Origin: a virus
Virus record (IMG/VR): IMGVR_UViG_3300012189_000005
Location: 1-43,572 of that record
Strand: one strand, 5' to 3'
Length of the DNA stretch: 43,572 nt
A program made the position numbers and the translations under genes. The notes under the pieces were generated by a model. That model did not search any database and was not told where the DNA came from. It saw only the letters and a program-made list of their open reading frames with translations. How positions within the stretch are numbered: position 1 is the stretch's first letter; each line of letters opens with the position of its first letter. Positions 21,350 through 31,418 of this stretch are shown piece after piece.

Positions 21350-22621
21350 ATGGCTTTTCAAGCTAATCTTTCGAGTGTATCTGCGATGCTTAAGGAAGTT
21401 TATCCTGGTGAGATCGAGGATGAGTTTAACAACGAATGTGCGTTGTGGGCTTTGCTCGACTCTGAAAAGGTACAACTAGCCGAAGGTCAGCACTTAGTGC
21501 GCCCCTTCCGTGTTGGTCGTAACCAGGGTATCGGTTCCCGTAATGATGGCGACTCGTTGCCAGCTAGCGGTCGCCAGTCCTTGCAGCGTGCGCAGATTAA
21601 CATGTCTAGTACTTACTTGGTTGGGAGCATCACCGGTCGTGTTATTCGTAGTTCTTACGATGACCAAGCAGCCTTTGAGAATGCTCTTAGTGAGGAAATT
21701 AAATTTGACCTTACTGATATGGCTACCGAAGTATGTTTCCAGTTGTATGGCCTTCAGGGTCAGCGTACGACTGTCAACGGTAACGTAGTGGCAAGCACGA
21801 GTGTTGTGGTAAACAGTACTCAATATCTTGCTCCGAATATGTACGTTGAGTTCTGGAATGGTGCAAGCAACCAGACGGTGAATGATGCAGGTTTGACCAA
21901 TGGCCAAACTGGCACGTTAATTACTGCTGTGAACAACACCACTAACACGGTTACCGTGACTACCGCTCAGACTATTACTTCTGGTGCCGGTGTGTCGCGT
22001 GCTGGGAACAACACCGCACAGGTGACGACTAAAGAAGCGGTCGGCTTGGACTTCATGCTAGACGACGGTACGGATTATTCCAGTATCGCTAACTATTTCG
22101 GTGTAAGCCGTGTGACCTATCCGATTCTGTATGGCAACCGCTTTAACGCGGCAGGCACCACAACTGAGAACCTGATGCAACGCGCCTTTGACGCTGCTCG
22201 TCAGATCGGTGGTGGCATAATCGACGTCATCACGACAGACTACGCATCTCGTCGGGTGTACTCGAACTTGCTCACCTCGAACAAGCGCTATCCGGTTGAG
22301 GGCATTAATGCTCCCGAATTTGCTGGTGGTATTAAGGTCTCCAAAGACTTGCGTACCCAGCTTGGCGAAGGTTTGAGCTTTAGCGGTGCGATGGTGTTGC
22401 CGTCTCGCTTGGCTCCGCCTGCTAAGATGTTTGGTCTGGATACTAAGAGTTTCCACTTGTACCAGCAATCTGACATCGAATGGATCATGAACGGTGATTC
22501 TGTACTGCACCCGTTGTTGGCAGCCAACAACACGGATGCGTATGAGTTCTCGCTGTTCTATGACTTCCAGGTCTACGATGAAAAACCTAATTCGGGATTT
22601 AAGATTGTTAACACATTTTAG
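21350..22621 (+). CDS. major capsid protein (HK97 fold)
   Basis: 423 residues. N-arm LSSVSAMLKEVYPGEIEDEF, an E-loop region (PFRVGRNQGIGSRNDGDSLP), a long-helix segment (FENALSEEIKFDLTDMATEV) and the P-domain end (WIMNGDSVLHPLLAANNTDA then FSLFYDFQVYDEKPNS). Residues 145-225 (Thr/Val/Asn-rich) look like an insertion domain exposed on the capsid. GGAG precedes the ATG, and a strong terminator follows the stop. Confidence 0.88.
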   Translation: MAFQANLSSVSAMLKEVYPGEIEDEFNNECALWALLDSEKVQLAEGQHLVRPFRVGRNQGIGSRNDGDSLPASGRQSLQRAQINMSSTYLVGSITGRVIRSSYDDQAAFENALSEEIKFDLTDMATEVCFQLYGLQGQRTTVNGNVVASTSVVVNSTQYLAPNMYVEFWNGASNQTVNDAGLTNGQTGTLITAVNNTTNTVTVTTAQTITSGAGVSRAGNNTAQVTTKEAVGLDFMLDDGTDYSSIANYFGVSRVTYPILYGNRFNAAGTTTENLMQRAFDAARQIGGGIIDVITTDYASRRVYSNLLTSNKRYPVEGINAPEFAGGIKVSKDLRTQLGEGLSFSGAMVLPSRLAPPAKMFGLDTKSFHLYQQSDIEWIMNGDSVLHPLLAANNTDAYEFSLFYDFQVYDEKPNSGFKIVNTF

Positions 22622-22642
22622 TCTTGTCTAGTCAAACATCAT

Positions 22643-22670
22643 ACAACCCCTGTTATAATGCAGGGGTTGT
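22643..22670 (+). terminator. terminator after the capsid gene
   Basis: Perfect 10-bp stem ACAACCCCTG / CAGGGGTTGT with an 8-nt loop, followed by ATTAATTT. It would end or attenuate the high-level head transcript before the HNH gene. Confidence 0.8.
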
Positions 22671-22732
22671 ATTAATTTGGGTTGTTTGGTATATTGACTA
22701 TACGTTAACCGTGGAGTTTCAAGGGGTTTCAA

Positions 22733-23362
22733 ATGGCATATAATCGTATACTTCCAGGAGAAAAGTACGAGAGATGGACTGTGATTAAATTTGTCGAAAG
22801 ACAAAAAACGATGTATCTATGGCTATGTAAATGTCAGTGTGGTACTGAAAAAATTGTAGGGGCAGCGGGATTAAGACAAGGGAAGAGTAGATCATGCGGA
22901 TGTCTACGCAATGATCTCAGAAAACATGATGACAGTTATTATCTAGAATTTTTTTGGAATAAAGTTGAAAAAACAGATGGATGTTGGATATGGAAAGGCT
23001 CTAAAACTTCGGGTGACTATGGAATACTTAGTGTTAACGGTAAAAGTGTGTACGCTCATCGTTTTTCCTATGAACTTGTTCATGGAAAAATACCCGGTAA
23101 ATTAGTGATAGATCATCTGTGTCGTCACCATAGTTGCGTAAATCCTCGTCATTTAGAGGCGGTAACAACCGGAGAAAATGTTTGGAGGGGAGTGGTGGAT
23201 AGGAGAAAAAACTGTTGTGTTGAGGGACATCCGCTTACGCCCAATAACATCTACGTGAACCCCACCACTGGTAAGCGTCGATGTCGAGCTTGTCGAGATT
23301 ACAAACGTCGGCTTCACTACCTCAAACACAAAAATACCAAACTAGCTTCTTCTACCACATAA
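22733..23362 (+). CDS. HNH homing endonuclease with N-terminal zinc domain
   Basis: 209 residues. Residues 1-62 form a small zinc-binding module (LWLCKCQCGTEKIV, then SRSCGCLRNDL) common at the start of phage HNH proteins. The HNH core is HRFSYELVHGKIPGKLVIDH followed by LCRHHSCVNPRHLEAVT (about 104-140). A Cys pair near the end (KRRCRACRDYKRR) is a second zinc site. AAGGGG precedes the ATG. Inserted between the capsid terminator and the co-chaperonin gene. Confidence 0.9.
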   Translation: MAYNRILPGEKYERWTVIKFVERQKTMYLWLCKCQCGTEKIVGAAGLRQGKSRSCGCLRNDLRKHDDSYYLEFFWNKVEKTDGCWIWKGSKTSGDYGILSVNGKSVYAHRFSYELVHGKIPGKLVIDHLCRHHSCVNPRHLEAVTTGENVWRGVVDRRKNCCVEGHPLTPNNIYVNPTTGKRRCRACRDYKRRLHYLKHKNTKLASSTT

Positions 23363-23377
23363 CGGTATACTAATCCA

Positions 23378-23659
23378 ATGCAAACAATCCAACCAGCCGA
23401 AGACTACGCGTTCATCAAGAAAAAAGAGCAAGCTAACAAGGGCAAGAGCAAGAGTGGGCTACTGTACATCCCTGAAACTGCCCAAGAACAACTTAACATC
23501 GCCACGGTTATCAACGTAGGAAGTAACGTCAAATATGAGTTGGATGACGAGATCCTATATAAGCCCTACGCTGTGATCGATGTGAAGGTGAATGACGAAG
23601 CATATCTTATGGTTAACAAAGAAGATATTATCGGTAAAATTGTAGACGTTGCTAGCTGA
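23378..23659 (+). CDS. GroES-like (Cpn10) co-chaperonin
   Basis: 93 residues with the Cpn10 layout: IQPAEDYAFIKKKEQ start, a mobile loop (NKGKSKSGLLYIPET), the VINVGSNVKYELDDEILYKP core and the end YLMVNKEDIIGKIVDV. By analogy with T4 gp31 and other phage GroES homologues it would cap host GroEL, helping fold the capsid protein encoded just upstream. There is no ribosome site; TATACT lies six bases before the ATG, so it may be leaderless and separately expressed. Confidence 0.85.
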   Translation: MQTIQPAEDYAFIKKKEQANKGKSKSGLLYIPETAQEQLNIATVINVGSNVKYELDDEILYKPYAVIDVKVNDEAYLMVNKEDIIGKIVDVAS

Positions 23660-23692
23660 CGTTAGCCAAGTATTTAGTGCTAGAATAGGGGT

Positions 23693-24130
23693 ATGCTCCC
23701 AGATAACGCGAAAGCTCAGTACGTGACTGCTCAGATCCGCCGTTTAGGCGTGAAGGACATACAGCTTTTTTACGATCACCAGACCAAATTATGGGCGCTA
23801 TGCCAAGTTAAACAGATTCCCCGGACAATCATTATACTAGACAACGCTAGTGGATCTGAGATACAACCCCAGATTCTGTGGTGGATACGTACCCCGAAAG
23901 GTAGCTACCGTCCACCGGGTGAGCAGGATGTTAACGATGTTATGGCAATGGTTCAACGTGCTAAGATAATTGCACAGAAATCAAAGAGCAATCCCAACTG
24001 GCTTGATGACCAGATGCTAGAGGCTGAACGTGTTAAGACTGAGAAACACAAGAAGCACCAGGACGAAAACCTACGCTATGCTATCAGACATTTCAAAGTC
24101 CAGGACGACATCAGAAAGAACCATAAATAA
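23693..24130 (+). CDS. hypothetical head/tail-region protein (145 aa)
   Basis: Mixed alpha/beta (IQLFYDHQTKLWALCQVKQI; ILWWIRTPKGSYRPPG) with a basic helical C-terminus (EKHKKHQDENLRYAIRHFKV). TAGAAT lies six bases before the ATG. It overlaps the next gene by one base. Conserved position between capsid and adaptor genes suggests a head-completion role; unnamed. Confidence 0.6.
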   Translation: MLPDNAKAQYVTAQIRRLGVKDIQLFYDHQTKLWALCQVKQIPRTIIILDNASGSEIQPQILWWIRTPKGSYRPPGEQDVNDVMAMVQRAKIIAQKSKSNPNWLDDQMLEAERVKTEKHKKHQDENLRYAIRHFKVQDDIRKNHK

Positions 24131-24822
24131 TGTCTGTTCTGCTAACCCCAAATCTCGGCTATCTGCGCTCCCGGACGCGCTTCTATATTGACGAACCACT
24201 CCAGGCCAACTTTAGTGATTCCAACATTAACGCCTCAATCAACGAAGCTCAGCAGGATATCATTACCGAGATTGTCCAAGTAGACGAAGACTACTTTATC
24301 AGTGGTACCCCAACCGCAATCCAGATGGATGGCACCAATGAGCGGTTTGCACTAGCGGCCGACTTTTACAAGATGGTGCGGATAGAGTATGCAGCCACTG
24401 GCCAACGTATCCCGTTTTTTACGTTTCGGGAAAAGAACAGTTATGGCGAAAACATTGTACCGTTTTCCAACGTTGGGGCGTTCGGTACCATGACGCAGGC
24501 CTACATTTTAGGTAACTTTGTAGGGTTCAACCCGCTCCAGACCGATCCGGGCGTAGTCGTACAATATTGGTATGCACCGATCGCTCAAGACATGGTGAGT
24601 GACGCCGATGCCACAATAGTTCCGCGCATGTGGGCAGATCTTCTAGCTATCCAGGCGGCCATTGACTGTTACATCAATGACGAGGACGACACCAGCGCCC
24701 TAGAGCGTAAGTACAATCGTAAGATCACTCGGATGCGCAGTCTTGCCCGGCAACGTCAACAGCAGAACCCCAAGCACGTCATTCGCACTAATTACGGCGA
24801 TAACCCGTTTATCCCGATCTAG
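24130..24822 (+). CDS. head-tail adaptor-like protein
   Basis: 230 residues; N-terminal LGYLRSRTRFYIDEPLQANF with INEAQQDIITEIVQ, a helical bundle start typical of gp6/gp4-like adaptors that dock below the portal ring, a beta-rich centre, and a long C-terminal helix (ALERKYNRKITRMRSLARQR). The C-terminal tail PFIPI could insert into a neighbour. Located between capsid and tail-hub genes. Confidence 0.6.
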   Translation: MSVLLTPNLGYLRSRTRFYIDEPLQANFSDSNINASINEAQQDIITEIVQVDEDYFISGTPTAIQMDGTNERFALAADFYKMVRIEYAATGQRIPFFTFREKNSYGENIVPFSNVGAFGTMTQAYILGNFVGFNPLQTDPGVVVQYWYAPIAQDMVSDADATIVPRMWADLLAIQAAIDCYINDEDDTSALERKYNRKITRMRSLARQRQQQNPKHVIRTNYGDNPFIPI

Positions 24823-24829
24823 GTAACAT

Positions 24830-26578
24830 ATGAGGCAAATACCCGCGCATCTTTCCCGGCCACAGCTCAACGCCCCCCGGCGTAAGCTTGAGGACGACGT
24901 ACCATATTTTGGTACGCTTAACACAACTGATGATCCGACGGCACTTAACGAAGTTGACTCCCCGGATACGTTGAATACGGTTTATGATTCAATCAAGGCT
25001 GTAGGTTCACGCAAAGGATATACGAAACTTCTTACCACAAAGCTGTCTTCGTTTATCGGAGGTATATATTCGTATTATCAATCGACGGGGACAAAGAAGT
25101 TGCTGTATGCATCGAACACAAATTTGTATACCTATAACAATGCCGGTGGCTCTACGACAGTTGTGGGAACACCAACCACTTTTACAGCTAATAAACAATT
25201 TGATTTTGATGAGTTCATGGACACGGTTTATGGGGGCAACGGTACCGATCCTTTAATTGCTTATAACGGTACGAACTATAGCGTAGCTAATGCCGCCATT
25301 ACTCCTCAGTTTGTAAAGATTCACAAGAACCGAACGTTCTGCGCAAATGCTAATTCATCAATCCTGTACTTCTCTGATGCCGGAAACCCAACATCTTTTC
25401 CGGCCAACAATTATATTCAGATCAATACCAACGACGGCCAGAACATAACGGGGATTGATGAACTTTTAGATAACTTAGTGATTACAAAAGATGATTCAGT
25501 ATGGATTCTCACTGGAGATCCGTTAGGCGCAGGGAACTTAACGACCATTGGAAACTTGCAGCTTCGCCAAGCCACAGGTACGGGGGGATGTTCGGCCTTT
25601 AGAACGCTACAGAGAGTTGGCACCGCCTTGTTCATGATGCACTACTCTGGTATCTACGCCTTGCAGAACTACTCATTAACACTTCTTAGTGGGGACTTGA
25701 ATACAACATTTAAGACCGGGATGAACCCAGGATTTATCCAACTTTCATGGGCGGTGTATAATCAGCCTGAAAAAAAGTACATTCTAGGCTATCCAAGTTC
25801 GGCATCTACTGTGCCAGATCAGGCGATTGTATACGACAATCTCGTTAAAGGCTTTACTATGTGGGATCACATCCCTGGGGGATGTGCAGTTAATTACCGT
25901 TTCTCAGGTTTAAGCGACGTTATCGTGATGGGTGATCCAAGTCAGGGGAACATCTACGAACTTTTACAGGGTACTGCTGATATCGCTGGTGATAACGGAA
26001 CCTCGACAGGCGGCAGTATTACGACACTCGTAGACTCCACAAAATCCTGGACAACAAATCAATTTGTCGATTGTCGTGTTATGATTGGCTCTAATCTCGG
26101 GAACTATGCCACTGCTATCGTACAAAGCAATACCGCAACAACACTAACATTTACGACTACCGTAACCTCTCCAGGAGCTGGAACGCCCTACAGTATCGGT
26201 TATTACACTTCGTATTGGAAGACGAACATTAAAGACATGGCGATGACTGGCTACTCTAAGAAGTATCGCTTCCTAAACCTTTTTGTGGATACTGAGAAGT
26301 ACAATATTTTATTCGGTAGCTCAATTGATTTTGCTCCCTTAAGTTTTAACAAGCCATTCAATCTGTCTTCTAATTCGCCGATATGGGGAACATTCGTTTG
26401 GGGGGCGTTTACTTGGGGCAGCTCCGTATCTGAATTCGGGCAGGCAAACATCGGGGGGACAGGCCGGTACTACCAGGCAATGTGGGGGAACAACCTTGCT
26501 AACCAACCGTGGCGCACGATGCACTACTCAGTAAGTTACAAGCTCAAAAAGTTGCGCGCTAACGTGGTAACAACGTAA
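24830..26578 (+). CDS. tail hub/stopper-type beta-propeller protein
   Basis: 582 residues, made of repeated four-stranded units (LLYASNTNLYTYN, DPLIAYNGTNYSVA, ILYFSDAGNPTSFP, SVWILTGDPLG). This matches P22 gp10-like hub or stopper proteins. A short inserted module lies at about 390-445 (TGGSITTLVDSTKSWTTNQF). The following gene starts on a TAATG overlap. Confidence 0.6.
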   Translation: MRQIPAHLSRPQLNAPRRKLEDDVPYFGTLNTTDDPTALNEVDSPDTLNTVYDSIKAVGSRKGYTKLLTTKLSSFIGGIYSYYQSTGTKKLLYASNTNLYTYNNAGGSTTVVGTPTTFTANKQFDFDEFMDTVYGGNGTDPLIAYNGTNYSVANAAITPQFVKIHKNRTFCANANSSILYFSDAGNPTSFPANNYIQINTNDGQNITGIDELLDNLVITKDDSVWILTGDPLGAGNLTTIGNLQLRQATGTGGCSAFRTLQRVGTALFMMHYSGIYALQNYSLTLLSGDLNTTFKTGMNPGFIQLSWAVYNQPEKKYILGYPSSASTVPDQAIVYDNLVKGFTMWDHIPGGCAVNYRFSGLSDVIVMGDPSQGNIYELLQGTADIAGDNGTSTGGSITTLVDSTKSWTTNQFVDCRVMIGSNLGNYATAIVQSNTATTLTFTTTVTSPGAGTPYSIGYYTSYWKTNIKDMAMTGYSKKYRFLNLFVDTEKYNILFGSSIDFAPLSFNKPFNLSSNSPIWGTFVWGAFTWGSSVSEFGQANIGGTGRYYQAMWGNNLANQPWRTMHYSVSYKLKKLRANVVTT

Positions 26579-27192
26579 TGGGAAGATTAGATCCTTTTAG
26601 CGACCTTACTGGGAAAATGTCTCAGAGTGAGCTAAATGCTCAAGACATTTCAAATATTATAGAAGAAATTAATAAGATTCAGGATACCCAAACGGGGCAT
26701 ATTCAACAAACAAATTTAGCTACGATTATCAATGATGGTACGACGAATCGCATATTGAATGGCTATCAGAGTGTGCTCGATCAATGGGGATTATTTGTTA
26801 GCAAACCTGGCATTGATGTTACAAAGGCTACTGCTGATCAACTCATCTTTAACAGCAATCAGGATATATTTAAAATTGCGTTGTCCGATACGGCAACTTT
26901 ATCTTACGACGGTAATGTGAACACATTTTTGACCATACCACATGGGTTGCTCACAATACCAATCGTATCTGCCTATGTACAACTTCCCAATGACGCCAAT
27001 TTTTCTCCCATGAATGGTCAATTCGTCCCCATGCCTGTATATATGAATAGAGTTGGGTTACCAGTACTGCAATGCGTGCAATCGGCCGACGCAACCAATA
27101 TATATTTAAGAGTTCATGATATTTATTCAAGCGGTGGTTCTCCAGAGATCTATAACTTCAGATATTATATCCAGCAAGAGACTGCTAATTAA
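26578..27192 (+). CDS. tail protein (204 aa)
   Basis: N-terminal amphipathic helix with Gln/Ile repeats (ISNIIEEINKIQDTQTGHIQ), suggesting trimerisation, then a beta-rich C-terminal half (TFLTIPHGLLTIPIVSAYVQ). Starts on the stop of the hub gene. Likely a tail-needle or fibre-attachment protein; the exact family is not recognised. Confidence 0.55.
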   Translation: MGRLDPFSDLTGKMSQSELNAQDISNIIEEINKIQDTQTGHIQQTNLATIINDGTTNRILNGYQSVLDQWGLFVSKPGIDVTKATADQLIFNSNQDIFKIALSDTATLSYDGNVNTFLTIPHGLLTIPIVSAYVQLPNDANFSPMNGQFVPMPVYMNRVGLPVLQCVQSADATNIYLRVHDIYSSGGSPEIYNFRYYIQQETAN

Positions 27193-27253
27193 GGATGGTT
27201 GAAACTTACTCGATAAGACAGCATAATACAGATAGATAAAAGAAAGAGATACT

Positions 27254-28177
27254 ATGGCCCTTTCATTACCGTATCCTAATACTCCGCTAGTTGGACAGCC
27301 TGGAGATCCTGTACCGATAAATGCTAATTTTACTGCTTTGGCTCAAGCAATTCAGGCCTTTGACGGATCACAGATAGCAGTCGGCACAGTAGTCGCTGCA
27401 GCTCTCAACTCTGTGATTAATCCTGTTACTCGTGATAATCTGATCATTACCAATTTTGTATCTTCCGGTTGTGTCTGGAGTACCGTGTCCGGGCTATCAG
27501 GGACGATGAGCAGTGGAACATTGTTCATTAATGGGAACATGGCCGTTGTGAACGGTGTGATATCGAAAACATTTACCGCTTCTAAAGATACCTATATCGA
27601 TATCGATGTTAACGGCAACGTGTATTACCAAGAAGTGTCGAATGGCGCTGCTTCTCCGTCAATCACGGCTAACTCGATTCGAATAGCAAAAGTCGTAACT
27701 AGCGGTGCCGCTATTACTTCCATTGTGCAGACTGGCGTCGATTCATTAAATAATCAGATTTATCCTACTAATCCGAACGGCTATAATAGCTGGCCATCTT
27801 GGACTCCGACGTGGACAGTTTTAACGGTAGGTAATGGAGTGAACGCTAGTTCTTACATTAAAATTGGTAAGACAATCATTGCTAGAATACAGTTCACTCT
27901 CGGTAGTACAAGTTCAATGGGGACCGGTACGCCGACCTTTACTCTGCCAGTTCCTGCGGTTGCATTAGTTTCGTCTTGTTACTTAGGACTAGTTCGTCTT
28001 AACACGTCCACTTCTAGTCCTGGGATCGTTAGATTGGCCAGCACAACTACTGCTGATATTAAAAGCCAGCTTGCCTCTGGTACTTATCTAGCTGAAGATC
28101 AGCTTTCTGCCACAGTCCCTGGTACTTGGACAGCGGCTTCTACAATATCAGGGACATTTATATATGAAGCAAGTTAA
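27254..28177 (+). CDS. tail fibre protein (307 aa)
   Basis: Starts with a phage-typical LVGQPGDPVPINANFTALAQ and continues through beta-rich shaft segments (DTYIDIDVNGNVYYQ) to a C-terminal sandwich (GKTIIARIQFTLGSTSSMGT, then TPTFTLPVPAV) common at fibre tips. A ribosome site (AAAGAGA) precedes the ATG. Confidence 0.7.
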   Translation: MALSLPYPNTPLVGQPGDPVPINANFTALAQAIQAFDGSQIAVGTVVAAALNSVINPVTRDNLIITNFVSSGCVWSTVSGLSGTMSSGTLFINGNMAVVNGVISKTFTASKDTYIDIDVNGNVYYQEVSNGAASPSITANSIRIAKVVTSGAAITSIVQTGVDSLNNQIYPTNPNGYNSWPSWTPTWTVLTVGNGVNASSYIKIGKTIIARIQFTLGSTSSMGTGTPTFTLPVPAVALVSSCYLGLVRLNTSTSSPGIVRLASTTTADIKSQLASGTYLAEDQLSATVPGTWTAASTISGTFIYEAS

Positions 28178-28191
28178 AACAGAGGCATATA

Positions 28192-29055
28192 GTGCAACCT
28201 AATCTCTCTGACTACCAATCAGCAGCTCAAGCAATCTATCAGCCGCAATTGCAAGCAGATATTACTACGAGTAAAGCAAATTCCGCCGCTCAAGTCGCAA
28301 ATCTAGAGTCTTCTAAAGGCCAGATTGGTACTAACTACAATGCGGCTATCCAGAATCTACAGAACTCCGTACAAGACCAAGCAGGCAAGATAGGACAGCT
28401 ATACACAAGTCGTTTGCTCGGTAACATCTCCGGCCTTCAGGGGAATGACATGGGTGAGATGTTCTCTCGTGCTGGACAACAACAGGCCACTATTGAGAGT
28501 ACTCGCGTCAATGCTCTGAATAGCGTAGCTACTCAGGAGGCCAATGTGCAGAACCAAGAGATTGCCGGGGAATCAGCACTTGCTAGTAAATATCAAGGAC
28601 TCCAAGCTGAATATGCTAACAGTGGATATGCAAGTGCTCTAAAAGATTACAATGCCCAACAACTTGAACAACAAAAGATGGCACAGTCTCAGGCTAATGC
28701 TGACCGGACATATGGTCTTGATGTTGCGAGATTAAATCTGTCTGCACAATCTCAAGCTAATGCTGCATCAGGAATGTATAAAGCTAGTGCTAAGGCCGGA
28801 GGACAAGGATTCGCTTACACCGGTCCGAATGGACAAGCGCTCAATCTTGGCATGTATGCTAAGTCTATTGCGAACAATGGCACTGATGCCTTAAAGATTA
28901 TTCAGAATCAATTACAAGCATCTAATACCGGTACTGATAAACAGGCTTTGAACTACTTTAATGCTCAAATGCAGAAGTACAACGGGAACTTTAATCAGGT
29001 TATCGGTGCAATTTCTAATAAAAAGGAGTACGCCTCCTTGTTCAGTGGTATGTAG
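28192..29055 (+). CDS. internal virion/ejection-type protein (287 aa)
   Basis: GTG start after AGAGG. Very rich in Ala, Gln, Ser and Asn, with long helices (SAAQVANLESSKGQIGTNYN; QQQATIESTRVNALNSVATQ). Such Gln/Ala helical proteins form the ejected internal complex of podoviruses. It lies directly before the large ejection-like gene, fitting an ordered set of pilot proteins. Confidence 0.6.
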   Translation: MQPNLSDYQSAAQAIYQPQLQADITTSKANSAAQVANLESSKGQIGTNYNAAIQNLQNSVQDQAGKIGQLYTSRLLGNISGLQGNDMGEMFSRAGQQQATIESTRVNALNSVATQEANVQNQEIAGESALASKYQGLQAEYANSGYASALKDYNAQQLEQQKMAQSQANADRTYGLDVARLNLSAQSQANAASGMYKASAKAGGQGFAYTGPNGQALNLGMYAKSIANNGTDALKIIQNQLQASNTGTDKQALNYFNAQMQKYNGNFNQVIGAISNKKEYASLFSGM

Positions 29056-29056
29056 C

Positions 29057-31399
29057 ATGGCAGGAATGTATGGTGATACAAACGTTGCAGGAGCAAACCC
29101 AATGCTCTCCGTTAACAATCCCGCTGCTCAAGCGCTTGCTATGTCTCCTTCTGGTGCTCCGACAAGCTCATGGGCACGCTATGCTCAGCAGGGTGCACAG
29201 AAAACAACGCTTCTCAACAAGATGATGAACGCAGGAAAGGAAGTGGCGCGTGGTGGCGCTGCTGTTGGACGTTTTATCGGCGGCGGAGTGGCAAAGGGTG
29301 TTAATACTGCTGTTATGGCTGGAAAACAAGTAGGATATACCGCTGAAATGGAGGCTGCAAACGCAAGTCATAACCCAGTTGCATTTAGTCACGCTAATGC
29401 GGCTTCTCAGGCGAACTACAAACAAGCCAATAAACCAAACGCCGGAATACTTAATAGCGGTACCTTCTTTAAAAATGGTCAGGAAGCACAAAGTGGTAAA
29501 TTAAGCACAGTTAGTAAACGTGTCGGCGGTGGAATGCTACAAGTCGCAGGAGATGTTCTGCCGGTTGCTAAGATTGGTAAAGCAGCCAAGATATACAAGG
29601 CTGGCGAAGGATTAGTGGACGCATCTAAAGCCTCTAAGATTGCGAGTACCGCTGAAAAGGGTGGTAAAGCATTGCTCAAAACGGCGGGTAAAGAAGCTGG
29701 TAAACAGGCAGCGATAGGCGGGGGATCGTCTGGTGCAGCATCTGCTGGCGCACAGCTAACCCAGAACGGGAAAGTAGACCTTAAGCAGACGGCTAAAAGC
29801 GTGGGCGTAGGTACATTGGTTGGTGGAGTGGCCGGTGGCATAAGCAAAGTATTCGCTGCCGGTTCAAAAGTCGCGCTGGACAAGATCAAGAACGCTCCCA
29901 AGGCCGCTGAGTCTCCAGGTGTTATGTCTGACGTAATGACCGGTAAACAAGCAGATAAAGCCGCTGTCGTGGCTCACACGAAGATAAACGTCAACCAAGC
30001 GCCGAACGCTGCTGAAAAGGTAGGTGTTACGACACCATTGCGCCCCGGTATTAAGCAAGTATCTGAAACGAATAAGATAAATGTTCGCACTCCACAGAAG
30101 ATGTCAGATCAGCAATTCCATGCTGAGTTTAAGAAGTTGAATGATAGCTACGACAAAGAAAACGCGAACCTTCAGAAGCAAGCAGAAACAAAGGCACTAA
30201 ACGCTCCTAGTACCCCGGCCGCAAAATTAGCTAACTCAAAATTACCTACAGTAGACGGTTACAATCATTCATCAGAATTGGTAAAAGATCACGCTGACAT
30301 GCTCAAGAGTATTGAAGATGGTGCAACTGGTGGTCAAACGACTATGAATATTGACGGTCAGTACGTTCGTACCTCAGAACATAGCCAGTTCTACAGACAG
30401 TACTATGCCAATCATGGCCGGGTACCGAGTATGGCCGCCTATAAGGAACAGGCGTTAAAAGAGCTTCAAAGCGGTAAAGCACCATTTGGCATGAGTGATA
30501 CCTATAAGGGTCTTAAGGATAGGGAGACTAATCCGTATAACCCAAAGACTGATTCAACTCCCGTAAGGATTACTAAGACTAGTACAGATACTCGTACGCA
30601 GGTTGCAGCACGTTTGCTAGATGCTAAGTACGAAAAGGCACTTAATGACCTGCAAGATCGCTACCATAACCCGGAGCTATCCGCTACTGTTGCACCTAAA
30701 AAGCTGTCCAGCCAAACACTCCCGGCAGAAAAAACTACTGGCGGTACCCAAAAACTGGTTAATGGCAAGGTCGTTAAGTCTACTCCAATAGAAACACCGG
30801 GAATCTCTAATAAAACAGAGGTAACAGGCAAAACGGAATCCAATAGAATTACTCCACAGAATGAACCTGGTGAAGTAAAGGTATCTGGTAGCGCCCTCAA
30901 GCAAGAACAGCGTGCTGTCCAGCAGGGGCTGGTTAAAGAGTTTGAGAATAAGGCAACATACAGCACGGGGAGTCATAAGATTGAGGCGGCGGCGGCTGTT
31001 AAACTTACTCATGAAGATCCGCAGAAAGCATTAGACATTGCTATGGGTAAGACTCCAGGCAATAATGCGCTGCATGAGGTGGCCGTCAGACATGCTGTAG
31101 AGAACAAAGCGGCACAGGAAGGCGATGTGGCTACTATGCAGCGCTTGGCGTCCTCTAAACAGCATTCAGTGACGTCTGAGGCAGCACAGAGGCTTGGAGC
31201 CGAGGGTTATCATAGTGACTCAAGCAATCCGATAGAACATATGCGAACGGTGAACGCTACTCGTGCGGCGGCGTATGAGAAGAAGACTGGGCAGCAATTG
31301 GCTAAGACATTGAGTAAGTCAGCTAGGGAGATTGATTCGCATATTGTTAGACCAACCCGTGAGACCTGGGACTCATTTATTCGCGGAATTCAGTGCTGA
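29057..31399 (+). CDS. large internal/ejection protein, N-terminal fragment of a split gene
   Basis: 780 residues from the ATG two bases after the previous stop. Gly/Ala/Lys-rich helices with possible membrane-active patches (AIGGGSSGAASAGAQLTQNG; VGVGTLVGGVAGGIS), then long charged coils. It ends abruptly at RGIQC. Just before its stop is GCGGAATTCAGTGCTGATG, and a similar string occurs at the start of the 31870 gene on the other side of an HNH gene. I infer the two were once one gene of about 1440 codons, cut by the HNH insertion. Confidence 0.65.
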   Translation: MAGMYGDTNVAGANPMLSVNNPAAQALAMSPSGAPTSSWARYAQQGAQKTTLLNKMMNAGKEVARGGAAVGRFIGGGVAKGVNTAVMAGKQVGYTAEMEAANASHNPVAFSHANAASQANYKQANKPNAGILNSGTFFKNGQEAQSGKLSTVSKRVGGGMLQVAGDVLPVAKIGKAAKIYKAGEGLVDASKASKIASTAEKGGKALLKTAGKEAGKQAAIGGGSSGAASAGAQLTQNGKVDLKQTAKSVGVGTLVGGVAGGISKVFAAGSKVALDKIKNAPKAAESPGVMSDVMTGKQADKAAVVAHTKINVNQAPNAAEKVGVTTPLRPGIKQVSETNKINVRTPQKMSDQQFHAEFKKLNDSYDKENANLQKQAETKALNAPSTPAAKLANSKLPTVDGYNHSSELVKDHADMLKSIEDGATGGQTTMNIDGQYVRTSEHSQFYRQYYANHGRVPSMAAYKEQALKELQSGKAPFGMSDTYKGLKDRETNPYNPKTDSTPVRITKTSTDTRTQVAARLLDAKYEKALNDLQDRYHNPELSATVAPKKLSSQTLPAEKTTGGTQKLVNGKVVKSTPIETPGISNKTEVTGKTESNRITPQNEPGEVKVSGSALKQEQRAVQQGLVKEFENKATYSTGSHKIEAAAAVKLTHEDPQKALDIAMGKTPGNNALHEVAVRHAVENKAAQEGDVATMQRLASSKQHSVTSEAAQRLGAEGYHSDSSNPIEHMRTVNATRAAAYEKKTGQQLAKTLSKSAREIDSHIVRPTRETWDSFIRGIQC

Positions 31400-31418
31400 T
31401 GAAAGGTATACTATAGGT

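Noticed and set aside
29479-29901. Leftward frame of 140 codons
   Set aside because: Antisense to the Ala/Gly/Lys-rich ejection protein; composition is typical of a shadow frame.
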